From contig CANSPP010000003.1 of assembly GCA_947648905.1 (NCBI GenBank), positions 62,001 through 126,000 of the forward strand: DNA of 64,000 nucleotides, in the 5' to 3' direction. The notes under the pieces are model-generated. The model saw only the letters and a program-made list of their open reading frames with translations, did not search any database and had not been told where the DNA came from. The stretch comes from an uncultured Clostridium sp. Its GTDB lineage: Bacteria > Bacillota > Clostridia > TANB77 > CAG-508. Both the position numbers and the translations under genes were made by a program. This document shows, one piece after another, positions 27,943 to 37,291 of this stretch (within the stretch, counting starts at the first letter, position 1; each line of letters begins with the position of its first letter).

Positions 27943-28710
27943 TTATTCTTCGTTTGCTACTACTTCTTCAATTGTTGTAGCTTCTTCAGTTTCTACTGGT
28001 TGTTCTTCAACTTCTGCTTCAAAACTTTCACCTTGTTTTCCTTCGATTACTGCATTTGCCATTACGTCTGCAATTAGTTTTACTGCTCTTATTGCATCGT
28101 CATTTCCTGGTATTGCGTAGTCTACTTCTTCTGGGTTGCAGTTTGTATCTACTAATCCTACTACTGGGATTCCGATTTTTTTAGCTTCTAATATTGCTAT
28201 TCTTTCTTTTTTAGGGTCTACTAAGAAGATTACTCCTGGTAGTTCGTTCATTTCTTTGATTCCACCTAAGTTTCTTTCTAGTTTTTCCATTTCTTTCTTT
28301 AATAGTATTACTTCTTTTTTAGGTAATACTTCAAATGTTCCATCTTCTGCCATTGCTTCTAAGTCTTTTAGTCTTTGAATTCTTTTTTGGATTGTTCCAA
28401 AGTTTGTTAGCATTCCTCCTAACCATCTTTGGTCAACATAGTACATTCCACATTTGATTGCTGCTTCTTTCATGCATTCTTGTGCTTGTTTTTTTGTTCC
28501 TACGAATAGTACTGTTTTTCCTTCTTCTGCTTGTTCTTTAACAAAGCTGTATGCCTCGTCTAATTTTTTTGATGTTTTTTGTAAATCGATGATGTGTATT
28601 CCGTTTCTAGCTTGAAATATGTATTCAGCCATTTTTGGATCCCATCTTCTTGTTTGATGTCCAAAGTGAACACCTGCTTCTAGTAATTGTTTCATTGCAA
28701 CTACTGCCAT
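27943..28710 (-). CDS. rpsB: 30S ribosomal protein S2 (uS2)
   Basis: 255 aa. Signatures are [42 protein letters not shown] and [19 protein letters not shown]. An acidic C-terminal tail follows ([18 protein letters not shown]). The start is ATG 28710 behind GGGAGG; the reading that begins at 28782 is leader sequence. The leader contains a CCAAC/GTTGG hairpin that could be an S2 autoregulatory element, but I cannot confirm that. Confidence 0.96.
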   Translation of the reverse strand: MAVVAMKQLLEAGVHFGHQTRRWDPKMAEYIFQARNGIHIIDLQKTSKKLDEAYSFVKEQAEEGKTVLFVGTKKQAQECMKEAAIKCGMYYVDQRWLGGMLTNFGTIQKRIQRLKDLEAMAEDGTFEVLPKKEVILLKKEMEKLERNLGGIKEMNELPGVIFLVDPKKERIAILEAKKIGIPVVGLVDTNCNPEEVDYAIPGNDDAIRAVKLIADVMANAVIEGKQGESFEAEVEEQPVETEEATTIEEVVANEE

Positions 28711-28821
28711 TTTAAATTCCTCCCTTTTTTGTTTTTTCTTCCACAAAGTTCTTCGTTTTTTAGGACCAACGTTTGTTGGCACTTCCTTCCAAACTCTCTT
28801 TGTGTGATTAATATGCTCACT

Positions 28822-28850
28822 ATTTTACCATACTTTTTCATATAATTCAA
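28822..28850 (-). promoter_or_regulatory. SigA-type promoter of rpsB operon
   Basis: Minus strand TTGAAT (28850-28845), 17-bp spacer, TAAAAT (28827-28822), giving a leader of about 105 nt before rpsB. Confidence 0.65.
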
Positions 28851-28952
28851 GGCTTTTTTGTATTTTTTTAACCTTAGTTACAAAAATTTCTACTTTGCAT
28901 ATTATCTAATAGGAGATTTTCCTAGAATTTATACGAAAGGAGGTAATTCACA

Positions 28953-30200
28953 ATGAAAAAAAACATAACTAAAAAAATAGCTGCAATATTCTTAACTTTA
29001 ACACTATTTGCAGCTCCTTGCTTAGCTTTTGGTCCATCAAATAGCCAAATCTATCAAGGAATAGATGTTAGCTCTTGGCAAGGAAACATAGACTTTTCAG
29101 CAGTCAAAAACTCAGGAATAGAGTTCGTATACATCAAATCAAGTGAAGGAACTAGCTATATAGACCCGTACTTTGAGCAAAATTACCAAAATGCAAAAGC
29201 AAATGGATTAAAAGTTGGATTTTATCATTATGTAACAGCAAGAAATACTGACCAAGCAAGAGAACAAGCTAACTTCTTCGCTAGAGTAATTAGCAATAAA
29301 AGTCCAGATTGCAGACTTGCAATGGACTTTGAAAGTTTTGGTAATTTATCTATTAATGAAATTAATGAGATTTCTAAAGTATTTTTGGAAACATTAGAAA
29401 GTATTACTGGTAGTCAAGTTGTTATATATTCCAATGCCTATGATGCTAGGAGTGTATTTGGAAGTGACCTTGCTCAATATCCACTTTGGGTAGCTAACTA
29501 TGGTGTAAATAGCCCACAACCAAATGGTAAGTGGGAAACTTGGGTTGGTTGGCAATATACCAGTACTGGTAGAGTCAATGGAATTTCTGGCTATGTAGAT
29601 AGAAATCAATTTACAGAAGGAATACTTCAATCTTCTTCAATAATTATTCCAGAACCTGACAACCCTTCCCCTGAGCCAGAACCAGAAACTAGCGGTACAA
29701 TTACTTATACAGTACAACGTGGAGATACTTTAAGTGAGATAGCAGAACGCTATGGTACAACTGTATCTAGCATAGTATCATTAAACCCAATCATAAAAAA
29801 TCCTAATTTAATTTATCCAGGATGGCAACTTACAATAAGAACATCTAGCTCTTCTGGAAATTCGCAAACTTATTACACTGTAAGAAGTGGCGATACTCTA
29901 AGCAAAATTGCAATCAGATATAATACATCTATATCTAGTATCGTTTCACTAAATCCATCTATTAAAAATCCTAATTTAATTTTCCCAGGACAAAGACTTT
30001 TAATTAATGTTAACCAAGATTTTGGTGGTCAAAATACTTGTGGAAAAATTTTATATACAATTAAATATGGAGATACTTTGAGCAAACTTGCTCTTACTCA
30101 TCATTCAACTGTTCAAGAAATTGCATTATTAAATAATATTGCAAACCCTAACTTGATTTATGCAGGCGAAATGATTAGAATTCCCTGTGGCTGTAACTGA
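28953..30200 (+). CDS. Secreted GH25 lysozyme with three LysM domains
   Basis: Muramidase for wall turnover or spore-cortex work. 415 aa. Signal peptide (1-25, ending CLAFG), then a GH25 catalytic domain of about 30-225 with GIDVSSWQGNIDF (catalytic Asp), YIKSSEGTSY and AMDFES. A Pro/Glu linker is followed by three LysM repeats (about 249-295, 304-350, 364-411), each starting YTVxxGDTLSxIA. AAGGAGG precedes the ATG. The gene is monocistronic and ends at a terminator shared with the ROK gene. Confidence 0.93.
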   Translation: MKKNITKKIAAIFLTLTLFAAPCLAFGPSNSQIYQGIDVSSWQGNIDFSAVKNSGIEFVYIKSSEGTSYIDPYFEQNYQNAKANGLKVGFYHYVTARNTDQAREQANFFARVISNKSPDCRLAMDFESFGNLSINEINEISKVFLETLESITGSQVVIYSNAYDARSVFGSDLAQYPLWVANYGVNSPQPNGKWETWVGWQYTSTGRVNGISGYVDRNQFTEGILQSSSIIIPEPDNPSPEPEPETSGTITYTVQRGDTLSEIAERYGTTVSSIVSLNPIIKNPNLIYPGWQLTIRTSSSSGNSQTYYTVRSGDTLSKIAIRYNTSISSIVSLNPSIKNPNLIFPGQRLLINVNQDFGGQNTCGKILYTIKYGDTLSKLALTHHSTVQEIALLNNIANPNLIYAGEMIRIPCGCN

Positions 30201-30221
30201 TACATTGGGGAAACAGAGAAA

Positions 30222-30261
30222 AAAAGAACGGCGCTTTTAAATTTTAGCGTTCCGTTCTTTT
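30222..30261. terminator. Bidirectional terminator
   Basis: AAAAGAACGG pairs with CCGTTCTTTT, with inner GCT/AGC pairing and T-runs on both sides, between convergent genes. Confidence 0.8.
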
Positions 30262-30264
30262 CTG

Positions 30265-31239
30265 TTAAATTGTTGCTCCAATAATTCCTGCATCATTCCT
30301 AAAAATAGCTGTTTTTACTATAATATCGTTTCTTTTATTAAATAAAACATTTTCTTTTAATAACTCTTTTTTTAGTCTATCTAATAAAACTTCTTCAAAA
30401 TAAACAAAGCTTCCACCTATCCCAATTGCTTCAGGCTCAAATATATTTATCAAATTTGCAATTCCAATACTTAAGTTTTCAATAAACTCTTGAACCACTT
30501 TTTCTATTTCTTCTGATTTTACTGCTTTAATATTTTTACCATCAAAACTCTTTGAGTCTACCTCTGAATGTTTCTTGATGCATTTTTCCTCTGTCCCAAA
30601 AATGTAATTATTTCTTATTATGTCAAAAAGTTCTTTTCCGCTAACTTCTTCGCCAACTCCTAAAACTTCTCTCAAATTAATTTTTAAGGCTTTCATTGAG
30701 GCATATTTTTCAAAGCATCCTTGCTTTCCGCAACTGCATTGTTTTCCGTTTTTTTCTATTATCATATGACCAAATTCGCAACCTGCAAATTCGCCACAAT
30801 CTAAGAGTTTATTATTTATTATAACTGCTCCACCTATTCCTGTTCCTAATGTTAAAAATATGCTTCTATTGTAGTTTTTAAGGCTTCCATATGTATTTTC
30901 TGCAATCGCCGCACATTTTGCGTCATTTCTGATTTGTATTGGTAAGTCTATCTCTTTTTTCAGTTCTTCAACTATGTTGAAGTTTTTAATCCCTAAATTC
31001 ACTGATTTCACTATCACTCCACCATTAATAGAACCTGGTATTGCAATTCCTATACTTGTTATCTTATGCTTTTTTCTAAGTAACTGTACGTTTTCTATTA
31101 TGTATTGCGTTACTGTATCTTTTATTTTCTTTTTTTCAATTCCTTTTAGCCTTTTTTCAAACTTTTCTATTATTTTTCCTTTGTTATCTACTACACCAAT
31201 TGCTATGTGGCTTCCGCCTAAATCTATTCCAATTTTCAT
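30265..31239 (-). CDS. ROK family sugar kinase (glucokinase-like)
   Basis: 324 aa. ATP site IGIDLGGSHIAIGVVD, SIGIAIPGSI, catalytic RNDAKCAAIAE and LGTGIGGAVI. The ROK zinc site CSCGKQGCFEKYAS is complete. Odd: before VVQEFIENLSIGIANLIN there is an extra segment of about 35 residues (YIFGTEEKCIKK onward). Its beginning coincides with a diverged 33-bp family-3 repeat at 30576-30608. Substrate specificity cannot be fixed from sequence; glucose is most likely. Confidence 0.88.
   Translation of the reverse strand: MKIGIDLGGSHIAIGVVDNKGKIIEKFEKRLKGIEKKKIKDTVTQYIIENVQLLRKKHKITSIGIAIPGSINGGVIVKSVNLGIKNFNIVEELKKEIDLPIQIRNDAKCAAIAENTYGSLKNYNRSIFLTLGTGIGGAVIINNKLLDCGEFAGCEFGHMIIEKNGKQCSCGKQGCFEKYASMKALKINLREVLGVGEEVSGKELFDIIRNNYIFGTEEKCIKKHSEVDSKSFDGKNIKAVKSEEIEKVVQEFIENLSIGIANLINIFEPEAIGIGGSFVYFEEVLLDRLKKELLKENVLFNKRNDIIVKTAIFRNDAGIIGATI
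30576..30608 (-). repeat. Diverged family-3 repeat inside ROK gene
   Basis: TGATGCATTTTT and CTGTCCCAAAAA match the pdp copy closely. The distal arm (ATGTAA instead of CATCA) has decayed. It encodes IFGTEEKCI in an expanded loop. Confidence 0.55.
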
Positions 31240-31286
31240 ATTTACTCCTTAATTAAAATATGTTTTTTTGCCTCGTTACCAAAAAA

Positions 31287-31317
31287 TGTCCAAGAAAGAA
31301 ACGTCCCCAATTGGACA
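31287..31317. repeat. 31-bp palindromic repeat, family 1 (tandem copy A)
   Basis: TGTCCA/TGGACA arms, core on the minus strand GGGGACGTTTC. 16 bp from copy B. Confidence 0.8.
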
Positions 31318-31332
31318 TAATTGGATAAAAAA

Positions 31333-31363
31333 GGGACAAAAAGGAAACGTCCCCAATTGTCCC
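31333..31363. repeat. 31-bp palindromic repeat, family 1 (tandem copy B)
   Basis: GGGACA/TGTCCC arms with the same core. Copies A and B have different but self-complementary arms. It lies just past the pilC stop. Confidence 0.8.
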
Positions 31364-31374
31364 AAAATTAAATA

Positions 31375-32721
31375 TTAAACTCCATATGCTGAGAATAAGA
31401 ATTGTCCCATATATACTTGTACACATGGTACTAATACAACTAAAACGAAGAAGATAAGTACGGCTCCAACTATTGCGTAAACAATTTGTGGTAATGCCTT
31501 CATAATCTTGTTCATTATGTTGTCGATGTCTATTTCCATATATTCTACTAATTTTTCCATCATTTCTGTTAAGTCTGTTTGCATTCCTATTTTTAACATT
31601 TCTGTTTCCATAGATTTTGATAGTCCTGATTTTTCAAATGGTTCTATCCAAGAGCTTCCTATTAAGATATTGTTTATTGATGTTTCTATTATTGATAGCA
31701 TTACGTAGTTTTGTATTACGTTTTTACTTACTTCTATTGAATCTTGAATTCTCATTCCATTTTTTAAATTTAATAGCATTGCTTTCATTAATCTTGAAAA
31801 GTCTAATGCATATATTAATTCTCCAAATACTGGCATTTTGTATTTAAAGTAGTGAAAATTGTATTTTCCTTTTGGTGTATTAATATAAAATAATATTGCT
31901 GCGACAATTGCAACTATTACCAGTGTTGGTATATACCAATATTGAAGGAATAAGTTTACAACATCCGCAAACCATAGTGTTATTGCTGGTAGGGTGTCTT
32001 CTGTTCCTAATTCATCGAATACTCCTTGTATTGCTGGTATTGCGTATAGTGTTCCTACAAATAGCATTACTATTAACAATACAAATTGTATGATATTTGG
32101 TATTAATATTCCTTTTAGTTTTCTGTTTAATGCTGCTGAACTGTCTAGGTATTTTACTGCTTGTTCTAGCGAGTTAGTTAATGAACCTGATAACTCTCCT
32201 ACTTTTATCATATTTATATAGATGTATGGAAATACATTTGAGTAATATTCCATTGTTGTATACATATTTTCTCCGGCTTCTAGACCTGCTAAAATATCTT
32301 CTAATATTCCTCTAAATGATAAGTTATCTGTACTATCTATAATTGTACTTAAGGCGTGAATATTATTAAAGTTTGCCTTTTTCAACAAATAAAAGTTTTG
32401 TGTAAATATAACTATATCTCTATCAGTAATTTTTTCTGTTTTTGCAAAATAAATATTCATCTTTTCTTTTGTTGATAATGTTCTCTTAGGTCCAATTTGT
32501 GTTGTATTTACATTTTTCATTATCTCTTGTATATCAGTAACATTTTTCTTTTTCTTTTTGATATTTTGCTTATTTGATCTATATGCTACTTGTTCTATTG
32601 ATATTGGTAATAAATTATTATTTTTTAAGGTCTTTACTAACTGATTTTTGCTTCCAGATTCGACTTTATTTCTAATAATTAGTCCCTTATCTGTCATTGC
32701 CTTATATACATAGGTTGGCAT
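31375..32721 (-). CDS. pilC: Type IV pilus inner-membrane platform protein PilC
   Basis: 448 aa. Two T2SSF domains (about 105-230 and 310-435) are linked by membrane helices. LSGSLTNSLEQAVKYL and the second-domain counterpart are the usual signatures. The N-terminus carries a Lys-rich insert (NIKKKKKNVTD) ahead of the first domain. It is last in the pilus operon, directly behind pilT (15-bp gap). Confidence 0.9.
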   Translation of the reverse strand: MPTYVYKAMTDKGLIIRNKVESGSKNQLVKTLKNNNLLPISIEQVAYRSNKQNIKKKKKNVTDIQEIMKNVNTTQIGPKRTLSTKEKMNIYFAKTEKITDRDIVIFTQNFYLLKKANFNNIHALSTIIDSTDNLSFRGILEDILAGLEAGENMYTTMEYYSNVFPYIYINMIKVGELSGSLTNSLEQAVKYLDSSAALNRKLKGILIPNIIQFVLLIVMLFVGTLYAIPAIQGVFDELGTEDTLPAITLWFADVVNLFLQYWYIPTLVIVAIVAAILFYINTPKGKYNFHYFKYKMPVFGELIYALDFSRLMKAMLLNLKNGMRIQDSIEVSKNVIQNYVMLSIIETSINNILIGSSWIEPFEKSGLSKSMETEMLKIGMQTDLTEMMEKLVEYMEIDIDNIMNKIMKALPQIVYAIVGAVLIFFVLVVLVPCVQVYMGQFLFSAYGV

Positions 32722-32736
32722 TTTTTTGCCTCCTTT

Positions 32737-33837
32737 CTATCCTTTATCTCTTTTGATTTTCAATTGCATAATTGTTCTATTTAAACTTTCTAAGTTCTTT
32801 TCTTCTATTTGTGATTTAACTTGGTCAAGTGTTAACTTATCCTCCACAAATAGTTCTGCTAAAGAGTTTGTTAAACCTATACTTCCCTTTTCTAGGTTAC
32901 TTTGTATAGCATCTTCAATTTCTGAAACACTTAATTTATCTTTTCTAATAATACCTGCAACGATATTATCAACAACCATTACTTCTGGAACTAGTACTAA
33001 TTTTCCATCTCTTCCTGGTAAAAGTCTTTGAGATATAACTAATTTCAATAATGCTGATAATAAGTATTTTATTGTTGCTTGGTCTCTAACTTCATAAAAG
33101 TTTATCATTCTGTCTATTGTTTCTGCACAAGATTTTGTGTGCAATGTTCCTATTACTAAGTGTCCTGATTCTGCCATTTCTATTGCTGCTTCCATAGTTT
33201 CTTTATCACGAATTTCTCCTATAACAAGAATATCGCAGTCTTCTCTTAAAGAGTTCTTTACACCAGCACTAAATGTTAGTGAGTCTTTTCCTCTTCCTAC
33301 TTCTTTTTGTACGATTAATGATTTTTTAGAATGATGTTTGTATTCTACTGGGTTTTCTAGTGTTAGTATTTTTTTATTTTGATTTTCATTAATATGATTT
33401 ATTAATGCGTTTAATGTTGTACTTTTTCCAGAGTTTGTTTTTCCTGTAACTAGTATCAATCCTTGTGGCTGATATGTCATTCTTCTTACAATATCAGGTA
33501 CCCCAAGTGATTCATATGATGGTAATTCATTCTTTATTAATCTTAGTGTACATATTGGTATATCATCTGAAAATGATATATTTACTCTTAGACGAATGTC
33601 TTTGTATTCATAAGACATATCCAATTTTCTAGTAGTATTATACACTTCATCTTTATCCATATTCCCCTTTACAAGAGCATCATATATCTCATCCATATCT
33701 TCTGGTGTTAATACGTCAAACCCCTCTGCTGGCTCTAATCTTCTTATTATTCTTAGCATAGGTTTATTTCCACATATTAAATGAACGTCTGAAGCATCAA
33801 CTCTTATAGCTTCGTCTAATATTTTATCCAAATTCAT
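32737..33837 (-). CDS. pilT: Pilus retraction ATPase PilT
   Basis: 366 aa. Walker A is GKTNSGKSTTLNALINHI, then the Asp box, VIGEIRDKETMEAAIE Walker B and GHLVIGTLHTKSCAETIDRM His box. N-terminal ASDVHLICGNKPMLRI is typical of PilT. It powers pilus retraction and twitching. Position between pilB and pilC is conserved. Confidence 0.93.
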   Translation of the reverse strand: MNLDKILDEAIRVDASDVHLICGNKPMLRIIRRLEPAEGFDVLTPEDMDEIYDALVKGNMDKDEVYNTTRKLDMSYEYKDIRLRVNISFSDDIPICTLRLIKNELPSYESLGVPDIVRRMTYQPQGLILVTGKTNSGKSTTLNALINHINENQNKKILTLENPVEYKHHSKKSLIVQKEVGRGKDSLTFSAGVKNSLREDCDILVIGEIRDKETMEAAIEMAESGHLVIGTLHTKSCAETIDRMINFYEVRDQATIKYLLSALLKLVISQRLLPGRDGKLVLVPEVMVVDNIVAGIIRKDKLSVSEIEDAIQSNLEKGSIGLTNSLAELFVEDKLTLDQVKSQIEEKNLESLNRTIMQLKIKRDKG

Positions 33838-33854
33838 ACTTGTTCCTCCTTTGT

Positions 33855-35489
33855 TTATATAAATAGCAATTTGTTATTTAATTCTTCTAAAGTTGTATAT
33901 CCTTTTATAACTTTGTTTATTCCATCTACTATTAATGGTTTATATCCATTTTCTAATGCTTCTTTTTTAATTTCAATACTTGATTTTCCGTTCATTATAG
34001 CTTCTTTTATATCATCTGTAATATTTAAAACTTCAAAAATACCAATTCTTTCATAGTATCCTGTATTATTACAATGTTTACAACCTACTGCATCATATGT
34101 GTTTCCTTTCAAGTCAAAATCAACATTATATTTTTTGCCTATTCGCTCTATTATTGCCTTTTCTTCATCATTAAAAGGTCTTTCTTTTCTACATTTTGGG
34201 CATAATCTTCTTACTAATCTTTGAGAAATTGAAGTAGCTAGAGTACTTGCAATATCATAATCTGAAAGCCCTATTTTTCTTAATCTTGTTACAACTTCTA
34301 TACTATCTAATGTATGGATTGTTGATAAAACATAGTGTCCTGTTTGACCTGCTTGTATTGCTATTTCTCCTGTTTCTCTATCACGTATTTCTCCTACAAG
34401 TATAATGTCTGGGTCTTGTCTTAATACTGTTCTTAAAGAACCAGAGAAAGAAGATTTTGCGTCTATTTCTATTTGATTTAGTCCAGGTATACGTATTTCT
34501 ACTGGGTCTTCTATAGTTGTTATATTGATTTCTGGTTTATTTAAGTAGTCTATTATACTATATAAACTTGTTGTTTTTCCTTCTCCTGTAGGCGCTGCGA
34601 TTATTGTTATACTATTTTTTTTGTTTATACTCTTAGCAAATTCTTCTTGTGTTCCTGAATATCCTAATTCAAATATATTTCTAATATCTGCATCTTTTTT
34701 CAATAATCTTAAAACAAACTTTTCTCCATATACATTTGGTTGTGAAGATACACGGATATTGTAATCATCATAAAGTAATATTCTACCATCTTGCGAATCT
34801 TGCCTTTCTTGATGCATATTTGATATAGCTTTTAGTCTTCCTATAATTTGACTTTGTTTGTCTTTTTCTATAGTTGCTGCTGTAATTAATACTCCGTCTA
34901 TTCTATATCTAACCCTTACTTCTTTTTGCATAGGCTCAATGTGAATATCACTTGCTCTTCTTTCCATTCCTGTTTTTATTATACTATCAACTAAATTTAC
35001 TGTATTTTCATTTCTTCCTACTGATGTTAAGTTGCTTGTAACTTCGCCTTCTAAGCTTTTTAGAATTCTTTCTATATCTGTTTCAAATGTGATGTAGCTT
35101 TCCATTACTAACCCTTTGTTTAGTAATATTAGTCTTACTGCATCCATTGTTTTATTGTTTACTGTGTTTGCAAAACATACTTTTATTTTTCCTGCACTTA
35201 CTTCAAATGGTATCGCTTTATTTTTCTTTGCAACATCTAATGAAATGTAATCTGTTAATTTTATGTTCATATTTCTTCCAGTTAGTAAAATTCCTTTTGT
35301 TCCTACAATTTCACCTATTGCCTCTATTAATCTTGTAGGATCAACGACACCTAAAATATATAGAATGTCTCCTATTTTTTTTGTTGGATGTTCTCTTTGA
35401 TATCTTAATGCTTCTTCGATATCATTTTCAGTTACTATACCTCTTTTTACTAATTCAACACCTATTGGTTGTCTCTTTCTCATGTCCAT
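33855..35489 (-). CDS. pilB: Pilus extension ATPase PilB
   Basis: 544 aa. N-terminal MshEN/GspE-N domain (about 1-150; possible cyclic-di-GMP binding), then the ATPase with Walker A APTGEGKTTSLYS, RQDPDIILVGEIRDRETGEIA and the tetracysteine zinc site CPKC/CKHC near residues 435-480. ATG 35489 lies behind AAAGGAAG; the upstream start 35507 overlaps that site. Confidence 0.93.
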   Translation of the reverse strand: MDMRKRQPIGVELVKRGIVTENDIEEALRYQREHPTKKIGDILYILGVVDPTRLIEAIGEIVGTKGILLTGRNMNIKLTDYISLDVAKKNKAIPFEVSAGKIKVCFANTVNNKTMDAVRLILLNKGLVMESYITFETDIERILKSLEGEVTSNLTSVGRNENTVNLVDSIIKTGMERRASDIHIEPMQKEVRVRYRIDGVLITAATIEKDKQSQIIGRLKAISNMHQERQDSQDGRILLYDDYNIRVSSQPNVYGEKFVLRLLKKDADIRNIFELGYSGTQEEFAKSINKKNSITIIAAPTGEGKTTSLYSIIDYLNKPEINITTIEDPVEIRIPGLNQIEIDAKSSFSGSLRTVLRQDPDIILVGEIRDRETGEIAIQAGQTGHYVLSTIHTLDSIEVVTRLRKIGLSDYDIASTLATSISQRLVRRLCPKCRKERPFNDEEKAIIERIGKKYNVDFDLKGNTYDAVGCKHCNNTGYYERIGIFEVLNITDDIKEAIMNGKSSIEIKKEALENGYKPLIVDGINKVIKGYTTLEELNNKLLFI

Positions 35490-35516
35490 AAAATTTCTTC
35501 CTTTCATTTGTATTTG

Positions 35517-35942
35517 CTATTTTAATGTATATACTATTGGTTGCCTATTTGTATTATCATTTTTAACTCTAATAGTCACTGTCACAGTTGTTTTTCCATT
35601 CTCATTTGTCCCTTGTTCAAATTTGCAAGCTACAATATTCCTACATATCTTTGCTTTGTTTCTATATATCCCCTCATTTTCTCCTACAAATGTATATTGA
35701 ACTCCATTATCAAAAACTATATAGTCTTCTCCACATTCTAAAATTTTCATATCTGGTGTATTCACTTCTTCTGAAAAATGGCTATTAAATGTTGTATACT
35801 CTGTTATTGGCTCTATATCTTTTATGTCTGTTGTGTTACTATAAAAGAACGTTGATAGCCTTGCAATTACTGCAATTACTATTGTCATTGCAATTACATA
35901 TATAGTTAATGAAATAAGGGTTACACCTTTTTGAGATTTCAT
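35517..35942 (-). CDS. Minor pilin-like prepilin
   Basis: 141 aa. Prepilin leader MKSQKG with VTLISLTIYVIAMTIVIAVI behind it. The soluble part ends in a beta-rich TVTVTIRVKNDN segment. Ser replaces Glu at mature position 5. It lies between pilB and another minor pilin and is probably part of the priming complex. Confidence 0.75.
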   Translation of the reverse strand: MKSQKGVTLISLTIYVIAMTIVIAVIARLSTFFYSNTTDIKDIEPITEYTTFNSHFSEEVNTPDMKILECGEDYIVFDNGVQYTFVGENEGIYRNKAKICRNIVACKFEQGTNENGKTTVTVTIRVKNDNTNRQPIVYTLK

Positions 35943-35944
35943 TT

Positions 35945-36385
35945 TTAATTCTCCTTTGAAAGTATTGTTGATAGTTCTACACTTTTTTCTTTCCCTTTAT
36001 ACATATAAGAAATCTTTACTGTTACTTTTTTTACCATATCTTCTAAGATGTCTTCATCTTGATTAATATCTTTGTAATCTAATATAGATATTGTTCTATA
36101 AAATCCTTCTTTTCCTTCTACTGGCTGATTAACTAAGCTATTCCCATTTTTATCAACTGTTGTATCTTTGTTCATTCCCAAAAATTCAGAAAAGCCTTGT
36201 CCCTTTATTTTTTCTATCTCGTTTACTGCAATATAAGTTGCATCTGATTTTATTTTTAATTCATCTGCTGAACTATTAAAGTTATATATTAACATTGCTA
36301 TTAATGATACAAATATAAATATTACTATTACTGATATTGATATATCAATACCTGTATATCCCCTTTGGCTATGCATCTTCCTCAT
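35945..36385 (-). CDS. Minor pilin-like prepilin (PilV/GspI type)
   Basis: 146 aa. Leader ending SQRG, then YTGIDISISVIVIFIFVSLI, giving Asp near position 5 where Glu is usual. The C-terminus (VTVKISYMYKGKEKSVELSTI) resembles PilV/GspI minor pilins. Two bp from the next gene, so tightly coupled. Confidence 0.72.
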   Translation of the reverse strand: MRKMHSQRGYTGIDISISVIVIFIFVSLIAMLIYNFNSSADELKIKSDATYIAVNEIEKIKGQGFSEFLGMNKDTTVDKNGNSLVNQPVEGKEGFYRTISILDYKDINQDEDILEDMVKKVTVKISYMYKGKEKSVELSTILSKEN

Positions 36386-36397
36386 AGTTTATCTCCT

Positions 36398-37213
36398 TTA
36401 TAATATATATTGACTATATAATAAAATGAAAGTAAATATTGTTAGATTTATTGTTCCTAAATAAAATCCAATGCTGATTCCTTTTGCTAGTTGCTTATCG
36501 CTTTTTCTTTGTTTATCTTTTAATTGTTTTATCTTATATATTAATAAATAAATTGCTATTGCTAATAATGTTATTATTGTTGAAAGCACTGTTACATACT
36601 CTCCTGTAAAAATTATCATTGTTACAATACTTAATAACACTCCATTTACGTATGTGCTTTTTGCATATTTTTTTAGTGTTATTGTATCTAAAATTAGTAT
36701 TAATATATATGCTACTAGATATATGCCATATCTATATATATTAGCGTTTTCTACTATGCATAGATATATCATATATGCTATTGATATTACTATTCCATAG
36801 ATATTTATACCTTTGTCTATTTTTCTGTTTTCTTTGTCAATTCCACACATTAATATTATAAATGTTACGTATAATGCTGTAAATATCATTTGTGCTATAG
36901 CACTTAAATTTAGATTATATATACTTAATTTCATCGCATATGCAATGACTACAAAAAGTAATCCAGATAAAACTTCTAGTATTAAATATCTTGGTCTTAT
37001 TTTTTCTTTACAATATCTGCATTTTCCACCTAAAAGGATATAACTAAATATAGGAAACAAGTCTAATAAACCTAATTTGTGATTACAATTAGGGCAGTAT
37101 GAGTGTGTGTATATTATATCTTGCCTTTTTGGTATTCTGTATACTGCTAAAGTGTAAAAACTTCCAAATAAGGTTCCTATTATGAATATTAGTATATAAA
37201 ATATTGCTTCCAT
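36398..37213 (-). CDS. pilD: Prepilin peptidase PilD
   Basis: Membrane aspartic protease that trims and methylates prepilins. 271 aa. The N-terminal domain has paired CxxC motifs (CPNCNHKLG and CRYCKEKIRPRY). The first catalytic Asp is in CGIDKENRKIDKGI. The second Asp motif, normally GxGD, is not evident; the region reads ILDTITLKKYAKSTYVNG, so Asp in ILILDT may stand in or the motif has diverged. About eight membrane helices. Confidence 0.85.
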   Translation of the reverse strand: MEAIFYILIFIIGTLFGSFYTLAVYRIPKRQDIIYTHSYCPNCNHKLGLLDLFPIFSYILLGGKCRYCKEKIRPRYLILEVLSGLLFVVIAYAMKLSIYNLNLSAIAQMIFTALYVTFIILMCGIDKENRKIDKGINIYGIVISIAYMIYLCIVENANIYRYGIYLVAYILILILDTITLKKYAKSTYVNGVLLSIVTMIIFTGEYVTVLSTIITLLAIAIYLLIYKIKQLKDKQRKSDKQLAKGISIGFYLGTINLTIFTFILLYSQYIL

Positions 37214-37236
37214 TTTTGTTTTCCTTTTTATAATTT

Positions 37237-37267
37237 AAGCCATACACACGAAGTGTGCGTATGGCTT
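37237..37267 (-). terminator. Strong hairpin just after pilA
   Basis: AAGCCATAC pairs with GTATGGCTT, extended by CAC/GTG around a 3-4-nt loop, with no long T-run. It probably stabilises pilA mRNA or partly terminates before pilD. Confidence 0.7.
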
Positions 37268-37291
37268 GTTTATTTATCTTATTGTTTTAGA

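Noticed and set aside
28711..28782. Upstream start of rpsB ([11 protein letters not shown])
   Set aside because: S2 begins at [10 protein letters not shown] behind GGGAGG; the extra part is leader RNA with a small hairpin.
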